A DNA stretch of 64,000 bases from Chlorokybus atmophyticus. Its lineage: Eukaryota; Streptophyta; Chlorokybophyceae; Chlorokybales; Chlorokybaceae. This document shows positions 10,699 through 22,061 of this stretch, in pieces; position 1 is the first letter of the stretch, and each line of letters opens with the position of its first letter. The DNA is taken from assembly GCA_009103225.1 (NCBI GenBank), contig RHPI01001132.1, positions 235,059-299,058 on the forward strand. Direction: 5' to 3'. The position numbers were made by a program, and so were the translations under genes. Below the pieces are notes generated by a model. The model was not told the origin of the DNA. It searched no databases and saw only the letters and a list, made by a program, of their open reading frames with translations.

Positions 10699-13600
10699 CT
10701 ATACACCCACCCACCTGCGTCTCCTCATGGCAACAAACAGCACCGCAGCGCTCAGTAGCGCGAGCGCACCCCACACGAGCACCAAATAGTGCTGGAACTG
10801 CTTCGCGGACGCCATCGCGATGTTGTTGTTGATGGTGTCGCGGACATCATTGCCACCTCCCGTCGCCGTGACCGCCTGCACGAGACACATATTGGCAACA
10901 ACAGGACGTGGTAGAGGTGGTGTTGGATGATATGTACCGTACCTCTTCCTTTTGCTGCTTCTTTTCTCTCTCATCCTCCTCCTTCTCTGCTGTTAGCACT
11001 GCGTTGACGGCCTCGTCTGTCACAGCAACCACTTGAGCCTTCTCCGCCACGCTGTGGTCCTTGACAACCTACACACCACAACCAATTGATGTCATGTCCT
11101 CGCACGCACACGCCCACACCCACATATCCACAATCAGCCACACAAGCACGCACAGGCAACCGCATGGTGTGTGTGCAACGAGCCACACACATATGTACAC
11201 ACACACGCGCTCGCACGCACGCACGCTACCTTTGCGGGTGCGTGTTGCTTTGCCTGCTTGCTACTATCCACCACGGGCGCGCGAACTCGTCTCGCCTGCG
11301 CATCCCGCCCTTGCTGTTGTTGTTGTTGCTCCCCCACCTTCTTCACACCCACATCTCCCACACTCTGTTTACTTTTATCACTACCACCCTCCAGCAGCTT
11401 GGACACCTGCTCTGCCTTGGCCTTCTTTATCTCATCCAACACAGCCTTGTCCACGTTGCCAACATTGAGAGGCTTCTTGTCCTCGCCATACACAGCCTTC
11501 GGGTCCGACGTTGGCTTGTTGGTCACATCCACACTATCACCGTCACTGTTACCACCATCATCATCATCAGGTGACTTCGCGCATGCTTTGCAGCTGAGTC
11601 GACACGTGGCCAGCATGTACGTTGGGTTGCTGTCGCACTCCCCGCGGGAGGCCCACCCGGGACACTGCTCGTGATCGTCCTTACATGGGAGTGCCATGTT
11701 GGACACCTCATCCTTCTTGTTGTTGTTGTTGTCGACCACGCCGCGTAGTTTGAGTGCGTCGGCCTGGTTGTCAGTGAGTCTGCCTCCGATGCGACGCATG
11801 TTGCGACCGCCCACAGCGCGAGAGTAGTCCAGACTCGCAAACTGATTGTTGTTGCAAACCTGACCAGAGATGCAACAACAACACACAGGCATGTGAGTGA
11901 TACCTTTTAGAAATATCAACAGTCCAGTGAAAAGACATGCACACACACGCTCGCGAACGCACTAAGTTCATCATACATATACATCACGTGTGTTATACTA
12001 CTCTTGTTGTGTCTGCGCGCACATACCCACACGTACACCTTGTACAGAGTCGGACTACACGTCCACATGTTTGGGTACACATACACTCACCTTTTGATGG
12101 TGTTGTGAGAGGGCTGCGTTGATGGTTTCAATGCACTCCACCGACAGGTACTGTCCGCGCCGCAGGCCCTCGTCTTGCTCGGTGATCTCGTCGTCGCGCG
12201 GAGGCATTGGCAGGAAGATCTATGTTGAAACAACATTGTGAGTCTAAACGTGCACGTGAGTGTGCGCTCAAACACGCAGAGATGGGCCTGCAGTTGTAAG
12301 CGCGTGCGCGTGCGCGTGCTGATGTGTGCGTGTGCATGCGCTTGAGCTACGTCGCTTGATGTTCTCTTTTTGCCACACTAACACATCTTGCCTTTCCCGG
12401 GCAGGCCAGCATGTCCTCGTGCGTGTGATCGTGCTTGTCAAACCGCCACTTGTTCACGATAAACTCCAGCCCGTAATGTACTATCGCCGGCTCCTGTCCA
12501 GGCCGCGGCGCATAACCTAAGCGAAATGTGGCACGAACATAAGCCTCTTAATCCCCAACCCACGTCATGATACAATAACCACCGTTACCTGGGTATATCA
12601 TGAGCTCGTCGTTGGTGACGTGTTTGACGTGCGCCGTGGCCGTGCCAAACACGTAGCCGTACATCTCGCTGATCCACGGCTTCGGGTGCGCGGCAGACAC
12701 GTACACATCGCCTGCGGACAAGCACATGTTGGCTTGATGTGGCTTAGGCTTAGGCCTCGAGCAATGCATAACCTGAAGAATGCGCCATGAACAATCATGC
12801 ACGTGCTTTTGTACACGTAAGGCCGTACACCTATACCACACACATACACACTATCACCACAGTAACAGCCAGTCACTATACACGCTCAGCCGCATCTAGA
12901 CACGCATATGCACACATGCACGCGCACGCACGCAAGCGCACACGTGCGCGCACGCGTGAACACACACGCACGCACATACCCACCTATACATTTCTACACC
13001 CACCCGCACGCTCCCCCTCTCTCACCCGTCATGTTCCAGTAGGGCGCGCTCTCCGGCGCCCTCACTTTCTCCGTGAACTCAAGCCACAGCGGCGCCGCCT
13101 TCCTTATATCTTCTATGTGGAAGATCATGAAGCCGCCCACCTGGGCCGTGATGGGGATGAGGTCTTCCGGCAAGAAGTGCTTGATCATGTCGTTCTTCAC
13201 GCCGTCGAGGTAGCCGTAGCGGGCGGAGACGGCAGTACCACGCTTGGCACCCAAGTCCTGGAGAGTGAGAGTGTGTGTGTGCGTGTGCGTGCGCGTGCGT
13301 GCGTGCGTGCGTGCGTGCATGGGTGTGCGTGCGTGCGTGCATGGATGTATTTGTGCGCTTGCCTACTTGTTGCTACCTTCCAAGTGCATCCTCTTTCGTA
13401 TACAAGAGACCCAATTGCATAGAGTGTACTTTAGCATAATGCATAGTACGTAGTTATCTGCACACGCACGCACGCACGCACGCATGTACCATCACACTCA
13501 CACTCACACTCACAGTCTCACTCACGCTCTCACCTCCGGTATTATCGGCGCCCTTATCAGCATATCCGCGTCCAATATGATGACGTACTCCGTGTCGGGG

Positions 13601-14280
13601 TGTATATCTTCTCCACCATGTTCGAGCCAGTGCGTGACGGACCACGGCTTGTTGTAGGGCGGGTACCAGTCGCCCGTCACGGGGTGGAGGGTGTACGACG
13701 GGTGCACGTGGGTACGCATCACGGAAGCGTACTTGTAGGAGGAGAGGGAGGAGGAGGAGCAAGCCAGGAGACGGGTCATCGGACCGTACTTGGACATACC
13801 GCTCTGGGGGGAGAAGTGTGTGTGTGGGGGGGTGGGTGGGTGGGTGAGTGTCAGCATGTGGGTATGTATGTGCGTGCGTGCGTGCGTGCGTGCGTGTGCC
13901 TGTGTGTGCGCACATGCGTGAGCACGTATGTCTGTGCCTGTGTCGAATGCATGCGTGTGTGCGCATGCCTGTAACAATCCCATCGTGTTGAAGAACAAGA
14001 GCAGGTAATGTTGCAATCAATACAAAAAGTTACAATGAGCATGTCAATGTCAACAAACGCATGTCTTGAATGAGATGTCCTTCGCCTTTCTCACCTTTTC
14101 GAAGCTGTGCACGAGGCCGATGGATTGCCAATCAAAGTAGGTGTTGCATTCGGCGGAGAAGACCGTGTGCACGCGGGCGTGGGCGGCAGCTGCACGGGAC
14201 GGCTTCACCTCCATCACCAACCATACACACAACCACAACCATACCCACACCAACCATGTTGTCGATGACACTCGCGCCAT
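10699..14280 (-). CDS. SERGT1: Peptidyl serine alpha-galactosyltransferase-like protein with ShK domain
   Basis: Nine exons: 14280-14095, 13803-13534, 13257-13026, 12711-12589, 12516-12392, 12219-12091, 11859-11230, 11068-10943 and 10875-10699; 665 residues. A signal peptide (about 1-31) leads into HTVFSAECNTYFDWQSIGL, then TGDWYPPYNKP, ILDADM (about 139-144, metal/sugar site), QVGGFMIFHIEDIRK, WISEMYGYVFG, ELMIYPG and HYGLEF. These are the conserved blocks of plant and Chlamydomonas SERGT1, which adds galactose to serine in hydroxyproline-rich wall proteins. A six-Cys ShK-type module (CKDDHEQCPGW...SCKAC, about 414-448), a charged Gln-rich linker and a C-terminal membrane helix (about 636-657) follow, as in plant SERGT1. 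The protein probably works in the ER/Golgi lumen. The intron after 12392 uses a GC donor (AAG|GCAAGA). Confidence 0.9.
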
Positions 14281-15152
14281 GGTGCTGGTATAATCTCAGC
14301 TCAGGTCATGTCGTTCCGCACAACACATTGCTTTGTACTCCAATCAATTTCACCTGCAATGATGGTGTGTGAGCAATGCAAGAGTGAGTGGTATGTAACG
14401 CTAAGTAGCTGTACAGCGCACAGTAACACATAGTCTCGCATCAACGCATGATTCCATAACAGCTTGAGCACGGTGAAGAATGCAGCTGATCCTTGCGTAC
14501 AACAACAACAGTAAGACATAACGTATAGTCTATTCAACCTGGTTTTCACAGCCCTGATTGTAGTTAACTTGATGATCATATTGGCTCAACAAAGCAACCG
14601 CCCAAGGCTGGGAGCAATGGCTGCCATCAACACCATGTACATGCAGCTGAACATGACAACATCTGAAAGCAGCACTCCGGTAAAACAATATTCCTGTTGT
14701 GGCACTGTCGCAGCGGCGCCAACACAAGAACGCGTGTACATATATCAAGACGCACAACGCACACCAACGACCACACACATGGTGTTGACTAGGCGATATA
14801 GGTGTACTGTTTCTGTCAGCCACACAATGTCCCACCTCCATACTCTCACAGCCATGTCATGTCCACATCCCGACACTGACGCCACACAAAAAAGGGCAAG
14901 CCCTCCTACTCAAACGTATATAGTAGCAACAAAACAACTCTTCTCGAGCTCCTGCCACGCGGAGCGAGGCGCTACCGCCGCCGCCGCCGCCGCCGCGGGA
15001 TGGTTGTTAGCTGCTATCACGCAGATGAGTCATACACTACTCATTATAAAGGCATAAAGCGCGTCGCTTCATGACGCTTTTATCGTGATGCTTGTGGGGG
15101 TTGAACTGCAAGAAACAACAAAAGATTTGGCCAGATGTTTGAATTTGCATCT
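14281..15152. other. 5' spacer of SERGT1-like gene
   Basis: Upstream of the minus-strand gene starting at 14280. Contains a (CCG)n run at 14975-14997. No exon could be supported on either strand. Confidence 0.45.
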
Positions 15153-15223
15153 GTGGCTGCTGGGATTCGAGCCCAGGTCTCCACGGCCACAACGTGGGAT
15201 TCTCACCACTAAACTACAGCCAC
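15153..15223 (-). tRNA. tRNA-His (GTG)
   Basis: The minus strand folds as a 71-nt tRNA. The acceptor stem pairs GTGGCTG with CAGCCAC, the D-arm is in TAGTTTAGTGGTGAGAA, and the anticodon stem-loop is CCACG-TTGTGGC-CGTGG with GTG as anticodon. The T-arm contains GGGCTCGAATCCC, so the B box is intact. There is no intron and no encoded CCA. A TTTT pol III stop lies downstream at 15123-15120. The sequence is very close to what I recall of plant tRNA-His, which supports a green-lineage genome. Confidence 0.95.
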
Positions 15224-16072
15224 GTTCGTTGAAGCAATGGGCTTCTATAACATATATAATATACAATAATTACGTTGCACAAGCATTACCGTCACGATTG
15301 TCGGAAACGCGTCACATGGCTCTAATCACTCCAATCACGTGCCCCTGATGGGCTACATTTGCGCGGTGTGTTAGGGTTGGGGCCTACGCCTACGCCTACG
15401 CCTACAGCAGCGGCGGCGGCGGTGGTGCTGAACACGGAGGACGTGGAGATGGGGGTTGTGTAAGACATCCTCCTGTGGACTAGTAACTTCCATTGCCTTG
15501 GGCTAGTTGCGGACACAGCATGAGGAGGAGGGCGTATGTGTAGCCCAAACGCTCTGCTGCTTGGGGCAGGCCCCCTGCTGGTTGTGTCCAACGCAACTTA
15601 GCGGCGGCAGAGACAGAGGAGGAGGATAACGAGTAGAACGAGGACAAGGAGGAGGAGGAGCAGCAGCAGCAGCAGGAGGAGGAGGCGGAGGAGAGTGGCT
15701 AGGTTGTAGTGGTTGTTAGGGGTTCAGTCGGTGGTGGCGCACTGCAGTTGCAGGGGTAAGTGGCACGACTGATATACACGGCAGTCTGCATTGTCTTCAC
15801 TGTGTTGCTGTCTGTTGCTTTTCTTGTTAGCCAATTGGTATGCTCAATCGCTTCTGCTCTCCATTGCATACAGCAAACAAAGTCTTCTTCCCAGGCTTGA
15901 ATCCAAAGGACCAAAGAAGCAGTGGTATCATTCTTGTCATGGAGGCAGAAACAAGGATATAGGTGGGTGTGATCAGAACAACAAGGACATGTATTGTTGT
16001 AGCGTATGCCAGAAGGCTGATGTATGTGTCGATTTGCGTGTAGTAGACAGGTGTTGCTACATTCCTCGGCAG
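15224..16072. other. Upstream region of the WW-domain gene
   Basis: Contains TTAGGGTT (15371-15378), a tandem CCTACG array (about 15383-15405), a (CGG)n run (about 15407-15423) and a purine-rich GAG tract (15600-15705). This looks like the promoter and 5' exon region of the following gene. I could not fix the first exon: an ATG at 15454, an open stretch from 15989 and others all fail to give a clear splice chain. Confidence 0.4.
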
Positions 16073-18704
16073 GTGGCCAATGATACACACTCCGCGCATG
16101 ATACACATGGCCGTCGCCGCCGACAACGGTAAGCTTACGCCTGTATTGTGTACACATACGCGCACGAGCACGTGCACGAGCACAAGGACATGTGAGTCAC
16201 AGGCACAACCGCTCACACACGCACACACCCGTGAACACGCGCACGTGCACGCGCATGCACACGCACACGCACGCACGCACGCACACGCACGCACTGTGTC
16301 ACGCGCATCACACTCAAGCCATGCACGCCAGGCAAAGGCGTCGGCGACGTCTACAGTACCGCCGACACCTTCACCGACGACCCCTCCTCCTCCTCCTCCT
16401 CCTCCACCTCTCCCCCCGACCCCTCGTCCTCCTCCTCCCGTCCTCGTCGCCATCGCTCTCCCCTCCTCTGCGCGCGCCACGCCCGCTTAGTGTTACTCCT
16501 CCTCCTCCCCCTCGGGCTACTCGCCACCGCGGCGGCCGCGGCGGGTTGGGCGGCGCACGCGGCGGCGGACAAGAAGAGACTGTCCAATGGGGTGAGAGAG
16601 GATGAGGGGATGATCCAACAAAACCATCAACATCCACAACCACAACCACAACCACCACCACCACCACAACAAATTGTATTACAGCTACTACCACTACCAC
16701 TACCACTACCACTACCACTACCACTACCATGTTGTTGTTGTTAGTGGTGGTGGTGATGACGTGTGGAAGACACAGCAATACAGAGCTGCTTGTTTTCGTG
16801 CAGGTATCTGTTGCTATCGGTGTTGGTGTTGCGTTGGGGGTCGCGTTGGGTTTCGTGCTTGCCTTCGCGGGGCCGTGGTGGGCTGGCAGGCGCTGGCTGA
16901 TGAAGCGATACAACAACTCGCGCGTGAAACCACTGTTGTTACAAACACCCAACACCCACATCCAGCAACAACAACAACAGCAACAACAGCAGGGAGACCA
17001 CTTCACCTACACCGAGCCACACCCACGCACAAGCCTCACTATCACCAACGGTCCTGAACCCGGCACCCTGGTTTGGGACCCGCAGGGAGGACCGAACCCA
17101 GGACCCACCTTATTGGAGATATCTTTGAATCATAGAGCCAATGCAGCACGGCTATCGATGGAAGCCGCTAGCAGCAGTCCGGGTCAGGTCCCTTATAATT
17201 CGGGTCCCAACCCTTTACTAGAAGAGAGGGGAGGAGGAGAGGTCCGAGACCCGACCTGGGACCCAACAGGGGCAACAGACCTGGCCCAGGACCTGAGTCA
17301 GGTCCTGGGATTAGCAGCAGAGTTGGGTCTGGACCTGACCCGGGGCGAGGGACGGGATAAGGACCTTATGCTCATAGCGTGGGAGGCGTGGCGAGCCTCG
17401 TTGCCAACAAACTGGTGTCGTTATGTTGATAATGTTAGCGGGAGGGTGTATTATGGCAACGCCATCACGCGTGAGTCCACGTGGAGACACCCTTTGGAGC
17501 AGGAGTACAGGACCCGAGTGGTGAGAGTGAGAGCAGAGAGAGATACAACAACCCAACAACCGACACAACATATACAACATACACAGCAAGATGATTGTGA
17601 GGACGGGACCAGCGTGAGAACCACAGCGAGCTCATCCTTTGCAACAGATGCGACGGATTTCAGCGGGTCCGACGTGCTGAGCATGACGGTGATACAGCGT
17701 GACAGAGGTGGAGGAGCAGCCAACACCAACACCCACAACAACAACAATAACACCAACACCAACATCAAACACCCACACTTAAACACGGGTCCACTCCGTC
17801 TCCATCGCACGATGAGCGCTCTCCCATCAGTACGCTCCACCCACGCCGGCGATATCAACGACCCCGACGACAACATCAACATCAACAACAATAACAACAT
17901 GTTGGACCCAATGTCCACATCATACTCGGAGCTTAAGGTGGATAACGATAACGATGGCGCGGGGCCGATGTCGATGTCAATGTCGATGTCGATGTCGCTA
18001 CCGTTGGGTGGAGAGAGAGAGGGCGCGAATGCGAGTCTGCGGAATAGTTGGCAGGAGGCGCAAAGGGAGAGGAGAGAGAGACAGGAGGTGTCGAGGTGGA
18101 GGCAGAGGTGGCAACAGGATGAACGACGCACGCCTGTGAGTGGTGTTGGGATCAAAGCGTGTGTGCGCGAGTGTCCTACGTATACATGCACGCACATACA
18201 TACTTGCGTGCATGTATCTGCGTGCACACGCGTGCGTACATGTGTAAGCATGCGCACGCACGCGCGTGCTTGCATGTTGTGTGCATAGGCTGTGAACGAG
18301 GTTTTTTTGCAGGCATTAGACACGCATGAGGAGGGGTCGAATGAGGGCAACACATCCCCGACAACAGACTCGCTCACAGAGTCAGTGCGTTCCGGCAACA
18401 CTCGCCTACAGGTGAGTGACTCTCAGACACTCACATAAACATCGTCAAACAAAACACACACACAACTGACCCGCGCATGCGCAGTCTCCGGGGCTCTCGC
18501 CGCTATCGCTACCCGCCACGCCTCCAATAGTGGTAAGCACATCCTAACATAACACACAACCTGTCACAAACAGACTGAAAATGCTTTACAGAAAGTGAAC
18601 ACAGCATGTGGCATTTTTCCTTTTGGCAGACTGAGTTGGATGCGTGGCGACGGCCGCTTGTATTGGGTTTGCCGGAGCCATCCCCGCACGCTTGGGACAA
18701 TTGA
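16073..18704 (+). CDS. Membrane protein with WW domain (5' end unresolved)
   Basis: Exons in frame: 16073-16128, 16357-16591, 16804-18135, 18313-18411, 18485-18532 and 18630-18704, about 610 residues visible. A Ser-rich stretch is followed by two close hydrophobic segments (LVLLLLLPLGLLATAAAAAG and, one exon later, VSVAIGVGVALGVALGFVLA). A long polar region then has Gln and Asn runs and GTLVWDPQGGPNPGPT-like repeats. A WW domain sits near the middle: LPTNWCRYVDNV, then GRVYYGNAITRESTWRHP; the first signature W, the YY pair and the second W (STWRHP) are all present. WW domains bind Pro-rich ligands. The tail is Ser/Thr/Pro-rich and ends WRRPLVLGLPEPSPHAWDN. I know no family with this layout; partner and location within the cell are unknown. 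First exon(s) upstream of 16073 are missing. Confidence 0.75.
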
Positions 18705-19135
18705 GTTGCGTTGGGTTGGGTTGGGTTGGGTTGGGTTGGGTAGGATTGAGTTGAGTTGTTTTAGCGGGTGTAGTCATACTTGGTCCCTATATATAAACCA
18801 CTTTGGTCTGTTGGTGTTCAATGTCTACGTTATACCTCTAACTCGTGTGTTCCACTGCTAAGTATGTCATTGATGTGATGCAACCAAAGTGAATCATACT
18901 ATCACGGCCACTATAGCTAGCAACAGGAGGACAACAACAACAACAATGCACTAGTCAGCAGATATAACACACATATGCATATCAAGGCAGCAGTTGGTAG
19001 AAGCTCACGCATGAAGTGTGCACACATGCACACATGCACAGACGCACGCGCGCGCACACACGCAACTAGTATGAGCCTACACGCAACGCATGCACAAAAT
19101 GTACAGAAACATGAACCAATCATGTTGTATCATGT
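18705..19135. other. Convergent 3' spacer with TTGGG tract
   Basis: Two genes converge. Directly after the WW gene's stop codon lies a (TTGGG)n tract (about 18710-18743). No further gene seen. Confidence 0.5.
18710..18743 (+). repeat. (TTGGG)n tract in a 3' UTR
   Basis: About six TTGGG units starting eight bases after the stop codon of the WW-domain gene, G-rich on the sense strand and able in principle to form a G-quadruplex. Similar sense-strand tracts occur at 57810-57833 and in a UTP15 intron. Confidence 0.85.
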
Positions 19136-21478
19136 TCACCCGGGTGAGCTTTTCCTCCTCGGCGCGCGCAAATGCGCCAGATATGGGCTTTTGGATCTAT
19201 CCGCTTCATGCAGGAGACTTTTCTTCTTTACCGGCTTGAACGGGCTCTGTATGGACCTCCTCCCTTCATTCACATGAGCACCACTATAGTTGGGTGATTC
19301 CTTCACAGGTCTGTTTACGCCAACGAACGTGTCGGATCCACTATTTGGCACTACAGAGGAACAACACGCATCCCCGGTGCCAATGTTGTCTTGTTCTTCT
19401 TCTTCTTCTTCTTCTTCTTCATTGAAAGATGTACTGTCGCTCTGCAATGGAGTTGCTTGTAACAAATGCATGGCTTCTGTCTCTCTCATCAACTCATGCA
19501 CCTGCACACACTGGTTGGGGTGAAAACACGTTCACTCTCACCTGCCCAAACACGAGCGTGAGGTGTGTTGACACGTATGATATTAGAGTTGTGATAGTAA
19601 AGCTGCTGCAACCTTACCTCTGCTGCGGCTTCACGACTTGATTCGCTTGCTGCCAACGCATTCAACGCACGCTCTTGGCTTTCACTTGTGTCTGAGTCGT
19701 CTGCGCTACACAACAACTGTCATTGCACGCGGTACACACGCACACGCACACGCACACGCGCGTGCGCACCCACGCACACCCACCTCTGTGTTGCGCGAAG
19801 ACCTCTTCAAACTCGCCATCCCGAGCGAAAATCTCCTCATCATAGCCATCAACTCCCCTCAACCCGTCGGTATCAATGCGCGCCACCCGCATCGCCCGCC
19901 CGAGCACCTCCAAGTCAGTAATATCGCCGCCCGCTCTGCCGATATCATCAGACAGGCCTCTTGGCGCCTGTGATATCAGCTGAGGGGGCGGATGGAGGAA
20001 GCGGGCGAGGTCGATAGCGGTGTCGAGGCTCACCCCGCAAACTCTGAACATGTGTACACACGAAGATGTTGAGTATTACACACAACCACAATGCTTCTAA
20101 TGTTGTCATTCTCACCTCAAGTTGGGTCCCCCGACGTTTGTCCAATCGTTGCACTGCTCGTGCAAAGGTCGAGGAGAGAGCTCACCTCCCAGCCCGGGAC
20201 GACGCCTCACGCCCGCGCGCCTCTTCAACACAAGCATGCTGGCATGTTGGTGCGTCATTGATTTGCAGAGCAACCCAATTACCGATGTGTTGCGCTCACC
20301 TCCGTGGAGTGATGCTGTTGGGTGGATGTTGTTGATGATGATGTGGATGGCGCATCATGGAGTGTTTCTGTTGTTGAAAGCGAGATGCGTGATGACCTTG
20401 TTGGTCGGGTGGAGTGGCAGCAGCAGGAGCATGGCATGTGGGAACAACATGATGCGTGTGCGTGTGTGTGCGTGCGTGTGTGTGCGTATTTTACCTCCGT
20501 AGAGCTGGCGGTCAAAGGCTTCGAGCCAGCGGGACAGCTGCTCCTCTTGTGCCCGCTCCAGCTGTGTGTATGTGTATGTGTATGTGTATGCGCGCGCGTG
20601 AATATGCGAGAGGGTGCAGTATGATTGACTGCATGTACGTGTGCGCGTGCGTGCGCGCGTGTGTGTTCGTGCCTGTGTGCGCACGCACGCGCACGCAGGT
20701 ATGTATGTGTGCGCGTGTGTACATGTGTGCATAAGTGTGTGCCTGCGTGCGCGTGCGTGTGTGCGTGTGTTGGGGTTGGGGGTGGGTGGTGGTGGTGGGG
20801 AGGCGGGGGCAAACATCGCGAGTTCATTACCACCAGTTGGTGACACCATGGTGATTCATTGAAAGCACAACAAGTGGTTGACGAACCATAATGATATGGT
20901 GTAAGGACATTGTAGCACGCGCTTCAAGTTTCCACACAACTTTCAGTGTAGCATCACGAGTCGTGATATGATACCGCTAGACTAAATACAATAGAATTGG
21001 CGGTTACAACCTCATTAATAGTATAAACGAGCGTGCGNGCGTGCGTGTGCGGGCACGCGCACACGCACACGCACACCAATCAAGATTCCAAGCTCTTGTG
21101 CATGCCGATATGCAACGAGTACGGAAGCAAAGCTTCTCTGCTTGATGGTTGGGGCTTAGGTAGGCGTGACACAAGAACCTATTCGTGCACCCAACTGACC
21201 GGACAGGCAGGAATGCAGCCTTTCTCAGACTCAGCGAAAGCTATTACCGCACAGTAGACTACATGCATGCATGTTGTCTACTTGTATGCACACACACATT
21301 TGAGCATGTAAACAACAGCTGGTATTATATCACACTGTAAAAGCCTGACCTCTGAAGAAGCTGGGCTCCAAGGCAGCTCCGCCCCCTCTTCCCCCTCTCC
21401 ATCCCAGCAACAGCCGTCGTATTCAAGGCTCACTGGATTCTCTACGCCGCCGCTCCAGCGCTCCACGCCGCCCATCAT
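19136..21478 (-). CDS. Unrecognised protein, seven exons
   Basis: Frame-consistent exons: 21478-21350, 20561-20495, 20396-20300, 20220-20116, 20043-19784, 19700-19618 and 19501-19136; 368 residues. I do not recognise a family. Visible parts in order: an acidic Trp/Gly N-terminus ending ELPWSPASSELERAQEEQLS; a His/Gln-rich linker (about 66-95); a segment LHEQCNDWTNVGGPNLR then VCGVSLDTAIDLARFLHPPP, the best candidate for a conserved fold; an acidic helix-like stretch (YDEEIF, EFEEVF); a run of nine Glu; and a basic Ser-rich tail (KPVKKKSLLHEADRSKSP). No signal peptide or membrane span. The split polar character suggests a nuclear or cytosolic adaptor. Intron 1 contains repeat copy 2. The acceptor before 20220 was chosen because it alone keeps frame. 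Confidence 0.6.
20810..21037. repeat. 228-bp repeat, copy 2
   Basis: Identical by eye to 9820-10047. It lies in intron 1 of the unrecognised minus-strand gene, between a GT/GGT microsatellite and an ambiguous base at 21038. See the findings for transposition versus assembly artefact. Confidence 0.9.
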
Positions 21479-22061
21479 GCCGCCGCCGCTGCCACGTGGC
21501 AAACAAGGCCAGTATTCCCATACAGAAGCTAATGCTGATTCTTGTTGAGGAGTATCGTGACGCGGTTACGAAACGGCGCTGTTACGTGTCGGACAACTTG
21601 TCATCTGTATATGCACTTCCACTTTATATTCTTTTGACCAGAGCTGGCGAGAGAGAAGCAGGCGGCGGCGGCGGTGTGGTTGTGCTCGTCGTCGCCGCCA
21701 TTGCTGTGGTCTTACATTGGCTTGGGGCCTGAGCTGATTTGAGTGGTGGTGGGAGCGGCGGCGTGCGACAACAAGGAGCGGCCTGTGCGGCTGCAGCTGC
21801 ACGTTGATCGTATGCAACACTATGTTGTAAACCTTACATGTCGTTGCGATTATTATGCTGTAGTACTTATGTCTGTTTTATACCAAAACACTTCACTATG
21901 CACAATTGCCTGCAATTGTGTACAATTGCTTGTCCACACCGCTGACACAATGTGTTGATGGGCATGTCATTTGCAGCAGAAAGCAACATAGTCGGTGTCA
22001 TAGACGGAACCTGTATCTGATTGTGAGAGAGGGCGCTGCCGCTGATTGACAGTACATCACA
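21479..22061. promoter_or_regulatory. Shared divergent promoter, unrecognised gene / MOB1
   Basis: A 583-bp spacer between head-to-head genes, with a (CGG)n run at 21661-21674. Promoter role is inferred from position. Confidence 0.45.

Noticed and set aside
15827-15960. Possible exon reading NKVFFPGLNPKD upstream of the WW gene
   Set aside because: It looks protein-like, but the frame hits a stop right before the only nearby donor and does not join 16073 in phase.
18710-18743. TTGGG array as a telomere or interstitial telomere
   Set aside because: Plant-type telomeres are TTTAGGG and the tract is only about 34 bp, directly after a stop codon in mid-window.
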